Assembly (NCBI GenBank): GCA_029252405.1
Contig: JAQXBM010000021.1
Coordinates: forward strand, 40,777 to 104,776
Length of the DNA: 64,000 nucleotides
Source: Crocinitomicaceae bacterium
GTDB taxonomy: Bacteria > Bacteroidota > Bacteroidia > Flavobacteriales_D > Crocinitomicaceae
Direction of reading: 5' to 3'
Position numbers and translations under genes: made by a program. The notes beneath the pieces are model-generated. The model was given only the letters and a program-made list of their open reading frames with translations, ran no database searches and was not told where the DNA came from. Position 1 is the stretch's first letter; every line of letters starts with the position of its first letter. Positions 9,687 to 17,584 of the stretch are shown here, one piece after another.

Positions 9687-10684
9687 TCCATTCGATTTTC
9701 GATCGCGAATCGCACTGATTCTTCCAAAGAATAGAATTCTTCGTTCAATGCTGATTTCACTTTTTCATTACTGTACGTTCTCTCGCCAAATAATGAATGA
9801 ACCGTTTCTTTGGTCATTGAAGGCTTCTTTCGCGTGAAAAAAGAAACAAAACCAAGTGTTCTGCGAGCAAGGTTCGCCAACCAGCGTTTTATAGGTTTTC
9901 GCGGTGCTTTTACTTTAAGTTGTTTACTCACCTCTTCCATTAAATCTTTGAAGGATTGATTACTTCCGATACATAAATAACGTTCGTTGGAAATATCCGA
10001 TTTGAGCAATTTGATCATGATACGGGAAACATCTCGAGCGTCGACAGTCGCATTTTTTCCCGGAGGATAATACTTCATTCCGCTTTGAAGGGTGCGGAGC
10101 ATAGTGAGTGAACTATCGTCCCAATTTCCGGCACCAAGAATCACGCATGGATTCACAATCACCGCAGGTAGACCTTCTTCTATTCCCCGCCACACTTCTT
10201 TTTCTGCTGAGTACTTTGTGATGGAATATCCTGAAGTCGTTGGTGTATTTTTCCAACTTGTTTTTTCCGTTACGATCTCTTTTGCCGTTCCGCCAATAGC
10301 TGCAGTGGAGCTCACATAGCACAATTTTTTCACACCAACTGAAAGCGCAGCGTTGACAATATTCGCCGTTCCAACCCGATTCACCTTGAGCATTTGACCA
10401 AAACTTCGCTTGTGAAATGAAACGATAGCGGCACAATGATAGACGTATTCGCATCCCGCCATTTGCTCTTCAAGCGTAACAATATCCAAGATATCGCCTT
10501 GGACCCATTCAATTTTTTGATAGCGTTGTTCCCCGTGTTCAGGATCGAAGCGAAGGAAAAAGGAGAAGAGTTGATTTCGTTTAGATTCAGAGCGGTAGAG
10601 TGCGCGAATGATTACATCATCTTGACTTAAATCGAACAGCAATTGCGATCCGAGAACACCTGTTCCACCTGTTACGAAAATCAT
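9683..10684 (-). CDS. NAD-dependent epimerase/dehydratase (extended SDR)
   Basis: The protein has 333 residues. It opens with the nucleotide-binding motif TGGTGVLGS (about 5-13) and has the catalytic YSITK motif (Tyr-x3-Lys, about 153-157) after the conserved SSTAAIGG strand. The substrate domain has a VDARDVSRIM segment as in 3-beta-HSD or dihydroflavonol-reductase-like members. The expected reaction is oxidoreduction or epimerisation of a sugar nucleotide, isoprenoid or similar substrate, which the sequence does not identify. It is convergent with the YD-repeat gene. Confidence 0.85.
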   Translation of the reverse strand: MIFVTGGTGVLGSQLLFDLSQDDVIIRALYRSESKRNQLFSFFLRFDPEHGEQRYQKIEWVQGDILDIVTLEEQMAGCEYVYHCAAIVSFHKRSFGQMLKVNRVGTANIVNAALSVGVKKLCYVSSTAAIGGTAKEIVTEKTSWKNTPTTSGYSITKYSAEKEVWRGIEEGLPAVIVNPCVILGAGNWDDSSLTMLRTLQSGMKYYPPGKNATVDARDVSRIMIKLLKSDISNERYLCIGSNQSFKDLMEEVSKQLKVKAPRKPIKRWLANLARRTLGFVSFFTRKKPSMTKETVHSLFGERTYSNEKVKSALNEEFYSLEESVRFAIENRMD

Positions 10685-10866
10685 AGTGCTAAATTACGAT
10701 CTTTCCTCGATTTTAGGTTCGAACGTAAACTTAAATGCAGTATCGGGAGTGTTGAAGGATATGGTAATCTCCGAAATTGAACGTTTCGTCGAAAACATCG
10801 AGTAATTTACCCCTTCCAATGAGCATTTCTTTTGCACAAAATGCACAGATGTCGTTACTTTGTAGT

Positions 10867-11112
10867 ATGAAATTATATTTAGTTTCTCTACTAGTACTAC
10901 TCTCCCTCTCCTCGTGCAAATCTGAGTACGAAGAGCGCCTTGAAGAAGCCCGCGCACTCAAAGAGCGCATGGCCCTCGTTGAAGCAAATAGCGACATTTA
11001 CGAACAGTATGATTTGTTCAACGAAAAAGAACTCATAGAAGATGAAATTCGCTTTTTAGCGAAAGTCTCAGGAAACGAAAAACTCTTTTTGAAAGAGATT
11101 TACGCAGACTAG
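10867..11112 (+). CDS. Small lipoprotein, unknown function
   Basis: This 81-residue protein has a lipoprotein signal peptide with lipobox LSSC (Cys at about residue 17). A highly charged, helical and probably coiled-coil mature part follows, rich in Glu, Leu and Lys. The longer open frame upstream begins at a TTG codon and lacks a sensible signal sequence, so the ATG at 10867 is preferred. A near-consensus -7 sequence (TTACTTTG) lies just before it. It overlaps the stop of the convergent alkyltransferase-like gene by 4 bp. Confidence 0.65.
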   Translation: MKLYLVSLLVLLSLSSCKSEYEERLEEARALKERMALVEANSDIYEQYDLFNEKELIEDEIRFLAKVSGNEKLFLKEIYAD

Positions 11113-11453
11113 AGTTTTAGTTCAATACTGGGATCCCAATAGTGATTGTCGAAGTCGACAACCTGGTCGTCTTTTACCTTTATTTTCTCGCTTTCGAGCA
11201 ATTCTTGCATCTGATTTGGAGTAGAAAAGTGCATCTTCCCAGTCAATAAACCTGTACGATTTACAACACGGTGCGCTGGAACGTCAGGTAGCGAGTGAGC
11301 GGCATTCATTGCCCATCCAACCATTCTACTTGAACGCGGAGCACCGAGGTATTTGGCAATTGAGCCGTAAGACGTCACGCGTCCTTCAGGAATCAATCGC
11401 ACAACATCGTACACGTCAATAAAAAAGTCCTTGCTTTGCTCGCTCAGTTTCAT
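11109..11453 (-). CDS. Alkyltransferase-like protein (MGMT family without the acceptor Cys)
   Basis: This 114-residue protein has the DNA-binding fold of O6-methylguanine-DNA methyltransferase. The recognition part IPEGRVTSYGSIAKYLG (about 21-37) carries the Tyr-Gly-x-Ile-Ala turn, followed by the Arg-finger region (SSRMVGWAMNAA). The active-site motif PCHRV is PAHRV here (about 60-64), so the methyl-accepting Cys is Ala. It therefore cannot repair alkylated guanine by self-alkylation. It most likely acts as an ATL protein that binds alkylated bases and hands them to nucleotide excision repair. It is cytoplasmic and monocistronic. Confidence 0.85.
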   Translation of the reverse strand: MKLSEQSKDFFIDVYDVVRLIPEGRVTSYGSIAKYLGAPRSSRMVGWAMNAAHSLPDVPAHRVVNRTGLLTGKMHFSTPNQMQELLESEKIKVKDDQVVDFDNHYWDPSIELKL

Positions 11454-11485
11454 GAAGTGAAGGTAGTGAAATAGAATAAAATAGC

Positions 11486-11597
11486 TTCGGCACTTCGACA
11501 GGCCCAGTAACCTTCACCCTCCCATCTCGATGTCCGGCAGGTTCTACTTTCAAATACCGCAAGGGTGAAGGTCTCTTAGTGGAGCCGAAGTGCCGAA
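11486..11597. repeat. Nested inverted-repeat intergenic element
   Basis: The outer arms TTCGGCACTTCG (11486-11497) and CGAAGTGCCGAA (11586-11597) are perfect complements. The inner arms ACCTTCACCCT (11510-11520) and AGGGTGAAGGT (11562-11572) are too, so the whole gap can fold into one long hairpin. It contains CATCTCGATGTCCG, related to the motif at 12791-12813 and 23341-23364. It lies between the ATL gene and the end of the DUF4349 gene. Confidence 0.75.
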
Positions 11598-11600
11598 TCC

Positions 11601-12467
11601 TTAACCACGCTTAAACCATCCAGCAATTCTTTTGCGCTTCCAAATCCCGAGAGTAACCAATCCAATAAACAACAAAGGCCAAATGGTAATAATTCCAAGT
11701 AAAATCGCCTTCACAGCCCCCCATCCTTTTCCAAATGAGTCACTCACATCATCAGAGTATTCCTTCTCGTAACGCTCCGGAGTTTCGGTGAATTTCACTT
11801 TCTCGTACATGGTAATTGTCACTGTGCTCAAGTCAACGCGGTTGCTTAAATACCGCAAACGCCCCTCTTTGGCTTCAATCTCCTCGGTGATGACGCGAAT
11901 GGCTTCTTCTGCTTCTATGATGTCTTTTACAGTTCCAGTTTTTGTATTCAAAACGTCGATGTAACGATCGCGCACCTCCCTTTTCGTTTTGAGTCGCGCT
12001 TGGATATCCACAAACTCTTCAGTAACATCCTCAGATGAAATGTCGGAACGATCCATGAAAATCGATTCCCCTTTGATGGCGCTGACGAACTTTTGGAATT
12101 TTGCGTTGGGAACGCGCACGGTGATGGTGTTCGTAACGCGATGCGAGTTGTTGGATAGACGCATGTCCGAAACGAAACCGTCATATTTTTCGCTCAACTT
12201 ATTGATTTCTTCTGTGGATTTGTTGACGTTTTTAACCTGAAATTCCAGGTCCGCTGTCCAAATCAATTTCCGGTTTTCGAGTTTTTTATTTTGTTTGTAT
12301 TCCGCTTGACCCGAAGCGTCCATTTCGGCTTTTTGAAAGCCGCCTTCTTCAGTGGCATAGTTTTTTACAGCGAATGCGTCGTTACTTGAGGAGCTGTCCT
12401 GACAAGATGTTACGAAAAGCAATGTTAATGCAAACAAGGCGGCGAAAATGTGGTGAATTGATTTCAT
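11601..12467 (-). CDS. DUF4349 domain lipoprotein
   Basis: This protein of 288 residues has a lipoprotein signal (lipobox near FVTSC, Cys about 22). A DUF4349 domain covers about residues 65-250. Its opening strand RKLIWTADLEFQVKNV, the TNTITVRVPNAKF strand and the STVTITMYEK strand flank a central predicted coiled coil (about 165-200). The protein ends with a transmembrane helix and a short basic tail. The function of DUF4349 is not established. The ATG at 12467 was preferred over the one at 12485 because it starts the signal peptide directly. Confidence 0.8.
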   Translation of the reverse strand: MKSIHHIFAALFALTLLFVTSCQDSSSSNDAFAVKNYATEEGGFQKAEMDASGQAEYKQNKKLENRKLIWTADLEFQVKNVNKSTEEINKLSEKYDGFVSDMRLSNNSHRVTNTITVRVPNAKFQKFVSAIKGESIFMDRSDISSEDVTEEFVDIQARLKTKREVRDRYIDVLNTKTGTVKDIIEAEEAIRVITEEIEAKEGRLRYLSNRVDLSTVTITMYEKVKFTETPERYEKEYSDDVSDSFGKGWGAVKAILLGIITIWPLLFIGLVTLGIWKRKRIAGWFKRG

Positions 12468-12547
12468 AGGTGTTGATTTTAACAAGTGTAGTTCTGTACA
12501 CTATAACACGAAATTTGTTCACACGCTACTCGGGTTTAACTTTTTTT

Positions 12548-12713
12548 GGGCGTTTCCCTCATAACCCCTAGCTCACACCCTCACTCCCACTATTTTCCTC
12601 AATCCTCACTGTCAAACTCTAACTCCCACTTAACAATTCGGGTCGGGCTTCCCGCTTCAAGTCCAGACATTCCTCCGGAATCGCCAGGAGCTTTCCTCTA
12701 ATATCCCTAACGC
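12548..12713. repeat. Intergenic element, GGGCGTTnCCC...TAACGC type, copy 1
   Basis: The element starts GGGCGTTTCCC and ends ATATCCCTAACGC. It has GTCGGGCT in the middle (12642-12649) and GCTTTCCTCTAATATC near the end. The same marks in the same order occur at 24035-24139. The terminal GCGTT and AACGC can pair, so the ends may close into a stem. From memory, sequences of this kind are scattered in other Bacteroidota genomes. Their function is unknown to me. Confidence 0.7.
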
Positions 12714-12766
12714 GCTTCGAGCGCGTCCACATTAATCAAAGAAAATATAGCTATTAAGGCCAAGTT

Positions 12767-12813
12767 GGACATCTAGTCGGACATCTAGCTGGACATCGAG
12801 CGGAGCCGAGATG
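12767..12813. repeat. Three tandem 12-mers plus GAGCCGAGATG motif
   Basis: GGACATCTAGTC, GGACATCTAGCT and GGACATCGAGCG follow one another without spacing (12767-12802), then GAGCCGAGATG. The composite GGACATCnAGCnGAGCCGAGATG recurs near 23342-23364, and a shorter relative lies on the opposite strand near 11523. Confidence 0.7.
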
Positions 12814-12825
12814 GGACTCACATTA

Positions 12826-13485
12826 TTAACTTCCCAATCGCGCAATTTCGTCAGATTCGATGCGCTGGGATTCCGGTTTTGATTGATCAACTCGAATCAT
12901 CGCCCGTGCAATTGAACGCGCTTCAATCGATCGGTATTTTTTGAGAGGGCCTATCAACAGAATGTTCAACACCTTAAAAACGGCCGCACCGAATTTCTCC
13001 AATCCTCTTTTTTCACTCCGATTTCCTGTAATTAAGGAAGGTTGAAGAATATAAGTGCTCGGGACTTTTTGGGCTAATACGTCGCGTTCCATTTCGCCTT
13101 TCGTGCGATTGTAAAAAACAGAACTATTCGGGTTTGCTCCTAATGCTGAAACAATAATGATGGTGTCTATCTGGTTTTCCTTTGCGAGTTTCGCTGCTGA
13201 CAATGGAATTCCATAGTCGATTGCCTTGTACTTTTCCTGATCTTTCGTTTTCGCTTTGGTCGTGCCAATACAGCAGAATATCACATCACCCGTAAAATCG
13301 GATTTAAAGTCTTCGAGTTGGAGTAAATCACCAAGGTATTCCTCAATCTTAGGTGAATTAAATTCACTCTTACTTCTAGAAAAAAGTTTGATTTTCGAAT
13401 ATCGAGCGTCATTGATCAACTCGTTCACTAATAAACCACCAGTTAGACCTGTTGCTCCTAAAACAATTGCTATTCTACCAGTCAT
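12826..13485 (-). CDS. NAD(P)H-binding atypical SDR (HTATIP2/YbjT-like)
   Basis: This 219-residue protein starts with the Rossmann motif VLGATGLTGG (about 8-17), where the GATGLTG form is typical of atypical SDRs. The strand VIFCCIGTTKAKT (about 69-81) follows, then IVSALGANPNS and YNRTKGEME (about 125-133), which resemble the HTATIP2/oxidoreductase group. It may act as an NADPH sensor or as a reductase. The start codon ATG overlaps the glmS stop codon by one base (TAATG), which suggests translational coupling to glmS. Confidence 0.8.
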   Translation of the reverse strand: MTGRIAIVLGATGLTGGLLVNELINDARYSKIKLFSRSKSEFNSPKIEEYLGDLLQLEDFKSDFTGDVIFCCIGTTKAKTKDQEKYKAIDYGIPLSAAKLAKENQIDTIIIVSALGANPNSSVFYNRTKGEMERDVLAQKVPSTYILQPSLITGNRSEKRGLEKFGAAVFKVLNILLIGPLKKYRSIEARSIARAMIRVDQSKPESQRIESDEIARLGS

Positions 13486-15329
13486 TACTCAACTGTAACC
13501 GACTTCGCCAAGTTACGTGGCTGATCGACGTTACAATTACGCATAACCGCAATGTGATATGAAAGCAATTGGAATGGCACCGTCGCCAATAATGGCACCA
13601 AGTGTTCATCCGTTTCTGGAATCTCAATCGTATGATCCGCAATGCCTTTCACAGTAGTATCGCCCTCAGTTACAATCGCAATTATTTTTCCTTTACGCGC
13701 CTTCACCTCTTGAATGTTACTGACAACTTTCTCGTAAGATGTTCCTTTTGTAGCAATAACGAAAACAGGCATTTCCTCGTCTATCAAGGCGATTGGTCCG
13801 TGTTTCATTTCTGCTGCTGGATATCCCTCAGCGTGGATGTAAGAAATCTCTTTCAACTTCAAAGCACCTTCTAAGGCAACAGGGAAAGAACTTCCTCTTC
13901 CTAAGTAAAGCGCATTCGATGCGTTTTGATAGATTGAGGAGATGTATTCGATTTGATCATTTTGACCTAAAACTTGCTGAACTTTGGCTGGAATGGCTTC
14001 CAATTCCGACAACATCGTTCTAAATTTCGATTCGCGAATTGTTCCTTTTTGATGTGCTAAAGAAAGTGCCATCAAAGTAAGAACTGTTACTTGAGCCGTG
14101 AATGCTTTTGTTGAGGCAACACCAATTTCTGGTCCTGCGTGTGTGTATGATCCAGCGTCTGTAATTCGTGAAATGGAAGAACCAACTACGTTACAAATTC
14201 CAAGGATTGTTGCTCCTTTTGATTTTGCCAATTCAAGTGCTGCCAAAGTATCCGCAGTTTCACCAGATTGAGAAACGGCAATCACAATGTCATCTTCACT
14301 TATGATAGGGTTTCTGTATCGGAACTCACTTGCATACTCGACTTCCACATTGATTCGCGCCAAATCTTCAAACAGGTACTCACCAACGAGGCAGGCGTGC
14401 CATGAAGTTCCACAGGCAATCATAATTACACGTGGCGCATTAATGATTTTCTGCTCGTAATCTTTGATTCCACCAAGAGCCACCCACCCTTTTTCAGCAT
14501 TGAGTCGACCACGGAAACAATCCTCAATCGATCGAGGTTGTTCGTGAATTTCCTTCAACATGAAGTGCTCGTATCCACCTTTTTCAAGAGCTTCCAAGTG
14601 AAGCTCCAATTCTTGAATGTAAGGCGTTTTCTCGATATCGTCGATGCTGTATAATTTCAAATCTTCACCTCGCTTAATCACAGCAATTTCTTCGTCGTTC
14701 ATGTAAACAACTTGCTTCGTGTATTCAACGATTGGTGTCGCATCAGATGCAAGGTAGAAATCACCTTCTGTTCCAATTCCAACAACCAATGGGCTACTTT
14801 TTCGTGCAGCGATCAATTTGTCTGGTTCATTTTTCGACATTACCACAAGCGCATAAGCTCCAACAACTTGTTGTAGTGCCAAACGTACAGATTCGCCGAG
14901 TTTCGATCCGGTTTTTGTGCGGATATCATCAATTAAATAACACAATACTTCTGTATCCGTATCACTTTTGAATTCGTATCCTTTGTTCAGTAATTCCTGC
15001 TTGATTGAATCGTAATTCTCAATAATTCCGTTGTGGATAATGGCGATATCTTCCGCTTGAGAAGCGTGTGGGTGAGCATTAATGTCATTCGGTTCGCCGT
15101 GAGTTGCCCAACGTGTGTGTCCAATTCCAATTGATCCTGAAGTATTCTTACCAGAAGCGTATTCTTCTAGATTGGCAACTTTCCCTTGCTTTTTGTAAAT
15201 GTTCAGTCCATCCTCGTTGTACAATGCAATTCCAGCACTGTCATACCCGCGATATTCTAATCGCTTGAGTCCTTTAACGATAATTGGATAGGCTTCTTTT
15301 TGACCAATGTAGGCAACAATTCCACACAT
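13485..15329 (-). CDS. glmS: Glutamine--fructose-6-phosphate aminotransferase (isomerizing)
   Basis: This 614-residue enzyme makes glucosamine-6-phosphate from fructose-6-phosphate and glutamine, the first step toward UDP-GlcNAc for peptidoglycan and lipid A. The N-terminal Cys (MCGIVAYIG) is the amidotransferase nucleophile. RWATHGEPNDINAHPH (about 74-89) is the conserved glutaminase motif. Two SIS isomerase domains follow (about 290-420 and 460-600, with SQSGETADT and GRGSSFPVALEGALKLKE). The C-terminus LAKSVTVE matches the family end. It lies just behind the DUF4270 gene. No glmS-ribozyme-like structure is expected or seen. Confidence 0.97.
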   Translation of the reverse strand: MCGIVAYIGQKEAYPIIVKGLKRLEYRGYDSAGIALYNEDGLNIYKKQGKVANLEEYASGKNTSGSIGIGHTRWATHGEPNDINAHPHASQAEDIAIIHNGIIENYDSIKQELLNKGYEFKSDTDTEVLCYLIDDIRTKTGSKLGESVRLALQQVVGAYALVVMSKNEPDKLIAARKSSPLVVGIGTEGDFYLASDATPIVEYTKQVVYMNDEEIAVIKRGEDLKLYSIDDIEKTPYIQELELHLEALEKGGYEHFMLKEIHEQPRSIEDCFRGRLNAEKGWVALGGIKDYEQKIINAPRVIMIACGTSWHACLVGEYLFEDLARINVEVEYASEFRYRNPIISEDDIVIAVSQSGETADTLAALELAKSKGATILGICNVVGSSISRITDAGSYTHAGPEIGVASTKAFTAQVTVLTLMALSLAHQKGTIRESKFRTMLSELEAIPAKVQQVLGQNDQIEYISSIYQNASNALYLGRGSSFPVALEGALKLKEISYIHAEGYPAAEMKHGPIALIDEEMPVFVIATKGTSYEKVVSNIQEVKARKGKIIAIVTEGDTTVKGIADHTIEIPETDEHLVPLLATVPFQLLSYHIAVMRNCNVDQPRNLAKSVTVE

Positions 15330-15339
15330 AATAAGATAT

Positions 15340-16665
15340 TTAGAATTCGGTATAAAGGATACGCAAAGACGGTTTTACTTTGTTTATCGTCTCAGGTCCG
15401 TTGAATATAATACGATCGGCCGAAGAGTTAAAGAATAACGGCGCTAAAATGAGCGGAGTGTTTTCAAGTTCTCCGTTTAAGATTCGCTGAACATGGAATC
15501 GTAAATCAAATGAGTAGCGTTTGTTGACACTGCTGTAAACAGCATTACCAAGTGCAATGTATTGTCCAGGTGAATCTGGATCTTCTCGCAACACGGTCAT
15601 GGCTCCAGCCGGTTCAAATTCAACTCCCGTTTGGTGCGAAACGCTCAAATTCATGACAGCTGAATGCAAAATCGCATTGGCAGGAATGTCAGTGATCGTT
15701 GGCATTTCTATTGCTGCACGAGTGTTGAATGCCTGCGCATAAAACTCTTGTTGACCTTGATCTGGATTATCAATAACGTCTTGAACACGCGTCATGCTGA
15801 TGTCCATATCAACATGGTTGAAGTGAGGAGTCTCACCATTTATGTAAAAGTCATATGTTTTCGCCTCGCCATCTTGCGTGTAGTAGATGGTCATTTTAGA
15901 CGATGCCGCCTTCAAACTGAAATAAAACGCACCACCTTCTCCTTGCGCTTGGACTCCATTCGCGGTTCTGATGTGCAATCCTTTAAAGTAATCTGAAAAG
16001 GCCTCAATTGATTCAAATGAAGTGGGCAACAAGGCCGCATCTTGCATGAATGTTTTCGCTCGGTTTGTATCCAAGTGAATTCGCAACTGAGAAGGAACTT
16101 CAACACCATCAATGATTGTGATGTCATCTGGGTTCATGCTCACAGTTGAATAATTTGGGTCTACCCAATCTGTTGCTTGATCACTCGAAACAGTACTAAA
16201 TTGGTAATAAAGGGAATCGTCTTCGTTGCTAATTCCATCCGCATCGTCAATTTCAAATACCTCAATGATCTGGTCTCCCGTTTCGCCATAGAATCCAGAA
16301 TAAACCAATCCGAGAACGAATGAATCAACTACTACAGTTGTAAGGTCGCCAAAATCAGGTGATAAAGACTGAATATGAAGTTGCGAGAAGATTTCCGCGT
16401 TGACAGGTCCAAATGTAGGGTCGTTATAAGAACCTAAAAGAGAAACGACATTGTCTTTAGTAATGGTAGAATCCTCTTTGAAAGTATAGGTTACTAACTG
16501 GAAGGTATCCTGTCCATTGGACGACAACAGATCATTCTGATCGATCGTATTTGTACCAATGAGGTTTTCTTTCTTTTTGCATGAAACGCTAACGAGAGCG
16601 ATAAACAAAAAAGTAGCGGAAAAGACAATGCTTTTCCGCCACGTAAACGAATGTTTTTTAGTCAT
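15340..16665 (-). CDS. DUF4270 family lipoprotein
   Basis: This protein of 441 residues has a basic N-terminus, a signal helix and a lipobox (VSVSC, Cys about 28). The mature part has the DUF4270 features: a DTFQLVTYTFKEDS strand followed by LLGSYNDPTFG, and late phrases such as NGPETINKVKPSLRILYT. It is probably an outer-membrane-bound protein of unknown function. The alternative ATG at 16689 would overlap the upstream gene by 23 bp, while the ATG at 16665 leaves the genes just touching. Its position between the GT5-like gene and glmS is, from memory, a common order in Flavobacteriia. Confidence 0.85.
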   Translation of the reverse strand: MTKKHSFTWRKSIVFSATFLFIALVSVSCKKKENLIGTNTIDQNDLLSSNGQDTFQLVTYTFKEDSTITKDNVVSLLGSYNDPTFGPVNAEIFSQLHIQSLSPDFGDLTTVVVDSFVLGLVYSGFYGETGDQIIEVFEIDDADGISNEDDSLYYQFSTVSSDQATDWVDPNYSTVSMNPDDITIIDGVEVPSQLRIHLDTNRAKTFMQDAALLPTSFESIEAFSDYFKGLHIRTANGVQAQGEGGAFYFSLKAASSKMTIYYTQDGEAKTYDFYINGETPHFNHVDMDISMTRVQDVIDNPDQGQQEFYAQAFNTRAAIEMPTITDIPANAILHSAVMNLSVSHQTGVEFEPAGAMTVLREDPDSPGQYIALGNAVYSSVNKRYSFDLRFHVQRILNGELENTPLILAPLFFNSSADRIIFNGPETINKVKPSLRILYTEF

Positions 16666-16666
16666 A

Positions 16667-17488
16667 TTATATGAGGACTTCTGCTTCAATTATCTTGTCT
16701 AAGAACTCTGAAGTCTCTTTCACTTGATGCTCTTCGGCAACCCAATCCAATTTAGCACACTCGGCGCTATCAAAAATTGAACGGAGCTCAGGACTTAGTT
16801 CTTCACTTCCAACGCTAATTCCGTCAGCATATTTTGCCGCAGACTTAGAAATTGATTCAAGTGAAGCATCTGTGAGATCAGCGATGACATCATCAGAGAA
16901 CCCGTCAAATTTAAGTTTTTCCGAAAATCGGCTGTCCCAATTATTGTTAAACCCTTCGTTGTACATGTGGTAAACCACTTTTGTGTTCGCGAAATGCGGG
17001 TCGTCTTTGTATAAATTCTTGATATACATTGGCATCAAAGAAGTCATCCATCCACTACAGTGAATCACGTCTGGTTGCCATCCTAATTTCTTAACTGTTT
17101 CCAAAACACCTCTGTTGAAGAACATTGAACGTTCGTCATTGTCAGCGTGCTCTTTTTTCTCATCATCCACAACAGTATTCTTACGTTTGAAGAACTCATC
17201 GTTGTCAATAAAGTACACTTGCATTCTCGCAGCAGAAATTGACGCTACTTTGATGATTAATGGATGATCGTTGTCATCAATAATCATGTTCATTCCGGAA
17301 AGTCTAATTACTTCGTGAAGTTGGTGTCTTCTTTCGTTGATCACTCCAAATCTCGGCATAAAAACCCGAATCTCTTTCCCCGCTTCTTGTATCCCCTGCG
17401 CCAAATTTCTAGCCGTTGTAGAAATCTCTGATTTAGGTAAAAATGGTGATATCTCTTGTGAGATAAATAGTACTTTCTTCTTCTCCAT
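16667..17488 (-). CDS. Glycogen/starch-synthase-like protein, N-terminal GT5 domain only
   Basis: This 273-residue protein matches only the N-terminal Rossmann domain of bacterial glycogen synthases (about 480 residues). It has KKVLFISQEISPFLP (about 4-18), an RVFMPRFGVIN strand near 42, YFIDNDEFF near 94 and PDVIHCSGWMTSLMP (about 131-145). The ADP-glucose-binding KxGGL loop is replaced (PKSEIST), and the C-terminal donor domain is absent with no remnant downstream. It therefore probably does not make glycogen. The frame extends to 17548, but the ATG at 17488 starts the first strand directly. It is divergent from panC, a neighbourhood I recall from many Flavobacteriia. Confidence 0.8.
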   Translation of the reverse strand: MEKKKVLFISQEISPFLPKSEISTTARNLAQGIQEAGKEIRVFMPRFGVINERRHQLHEVIRLSGMNMIIDDNDHPLIIKVASISAARMQVYFIDNDEFFKRKNTVVDDEKKEHADNDERSMFFNRGVLETVKKLGWQPDVIHCSGWMTSLMPMYIKNLYKDDPHFANTKVVYHMYNEGFNNNWDSRFSEKLKFDGFSDDVIADLTDASLESISKSAAKYADGISVGSEELSPELRSIFDSAECAKLDWVAEEHQVKETSEFLDKIIEAEVLI

Positions 17489-17555
17489 GAAAAAATTTAT
17501 TGATAAAAACTTTACAAAAATATAGAAAAAAAAGCGGAAACTCAACAAAAACGGA

Positions 17556-17563
17556 TAGTTTTG
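17556..17563 (+). promoter_or_regulatory. Promoter -7 box TAGTTTTG for panC
   Basis: The box fits TAnnTTTG. Transcription would begin near 17570, which rules out the in-frame TTG at 17561 and supports the ATG at 17585 as the panC start. Confidence 0.5.
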
Positions 17564-17584
17564 TTCTCCTTTAAAGTGTTGAAA

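Larger units (their letters stand above)
12486..12825. other. Gene-free region with two repeat elements
   Basis: I see no credible reading frame here. The interval holds a 166-bp structured repeat (12548-12713) and a cluster of three tandem 12-mers (12767-12802), both listed separately. Confidence 0.6.

Noticed and set aside
13485..15329. glmS ribozyme upstream of glmS
   Set aside because: No ribozyme core is visible. glmS follows the DUF4270 gene by 10 bp, leaving no room.
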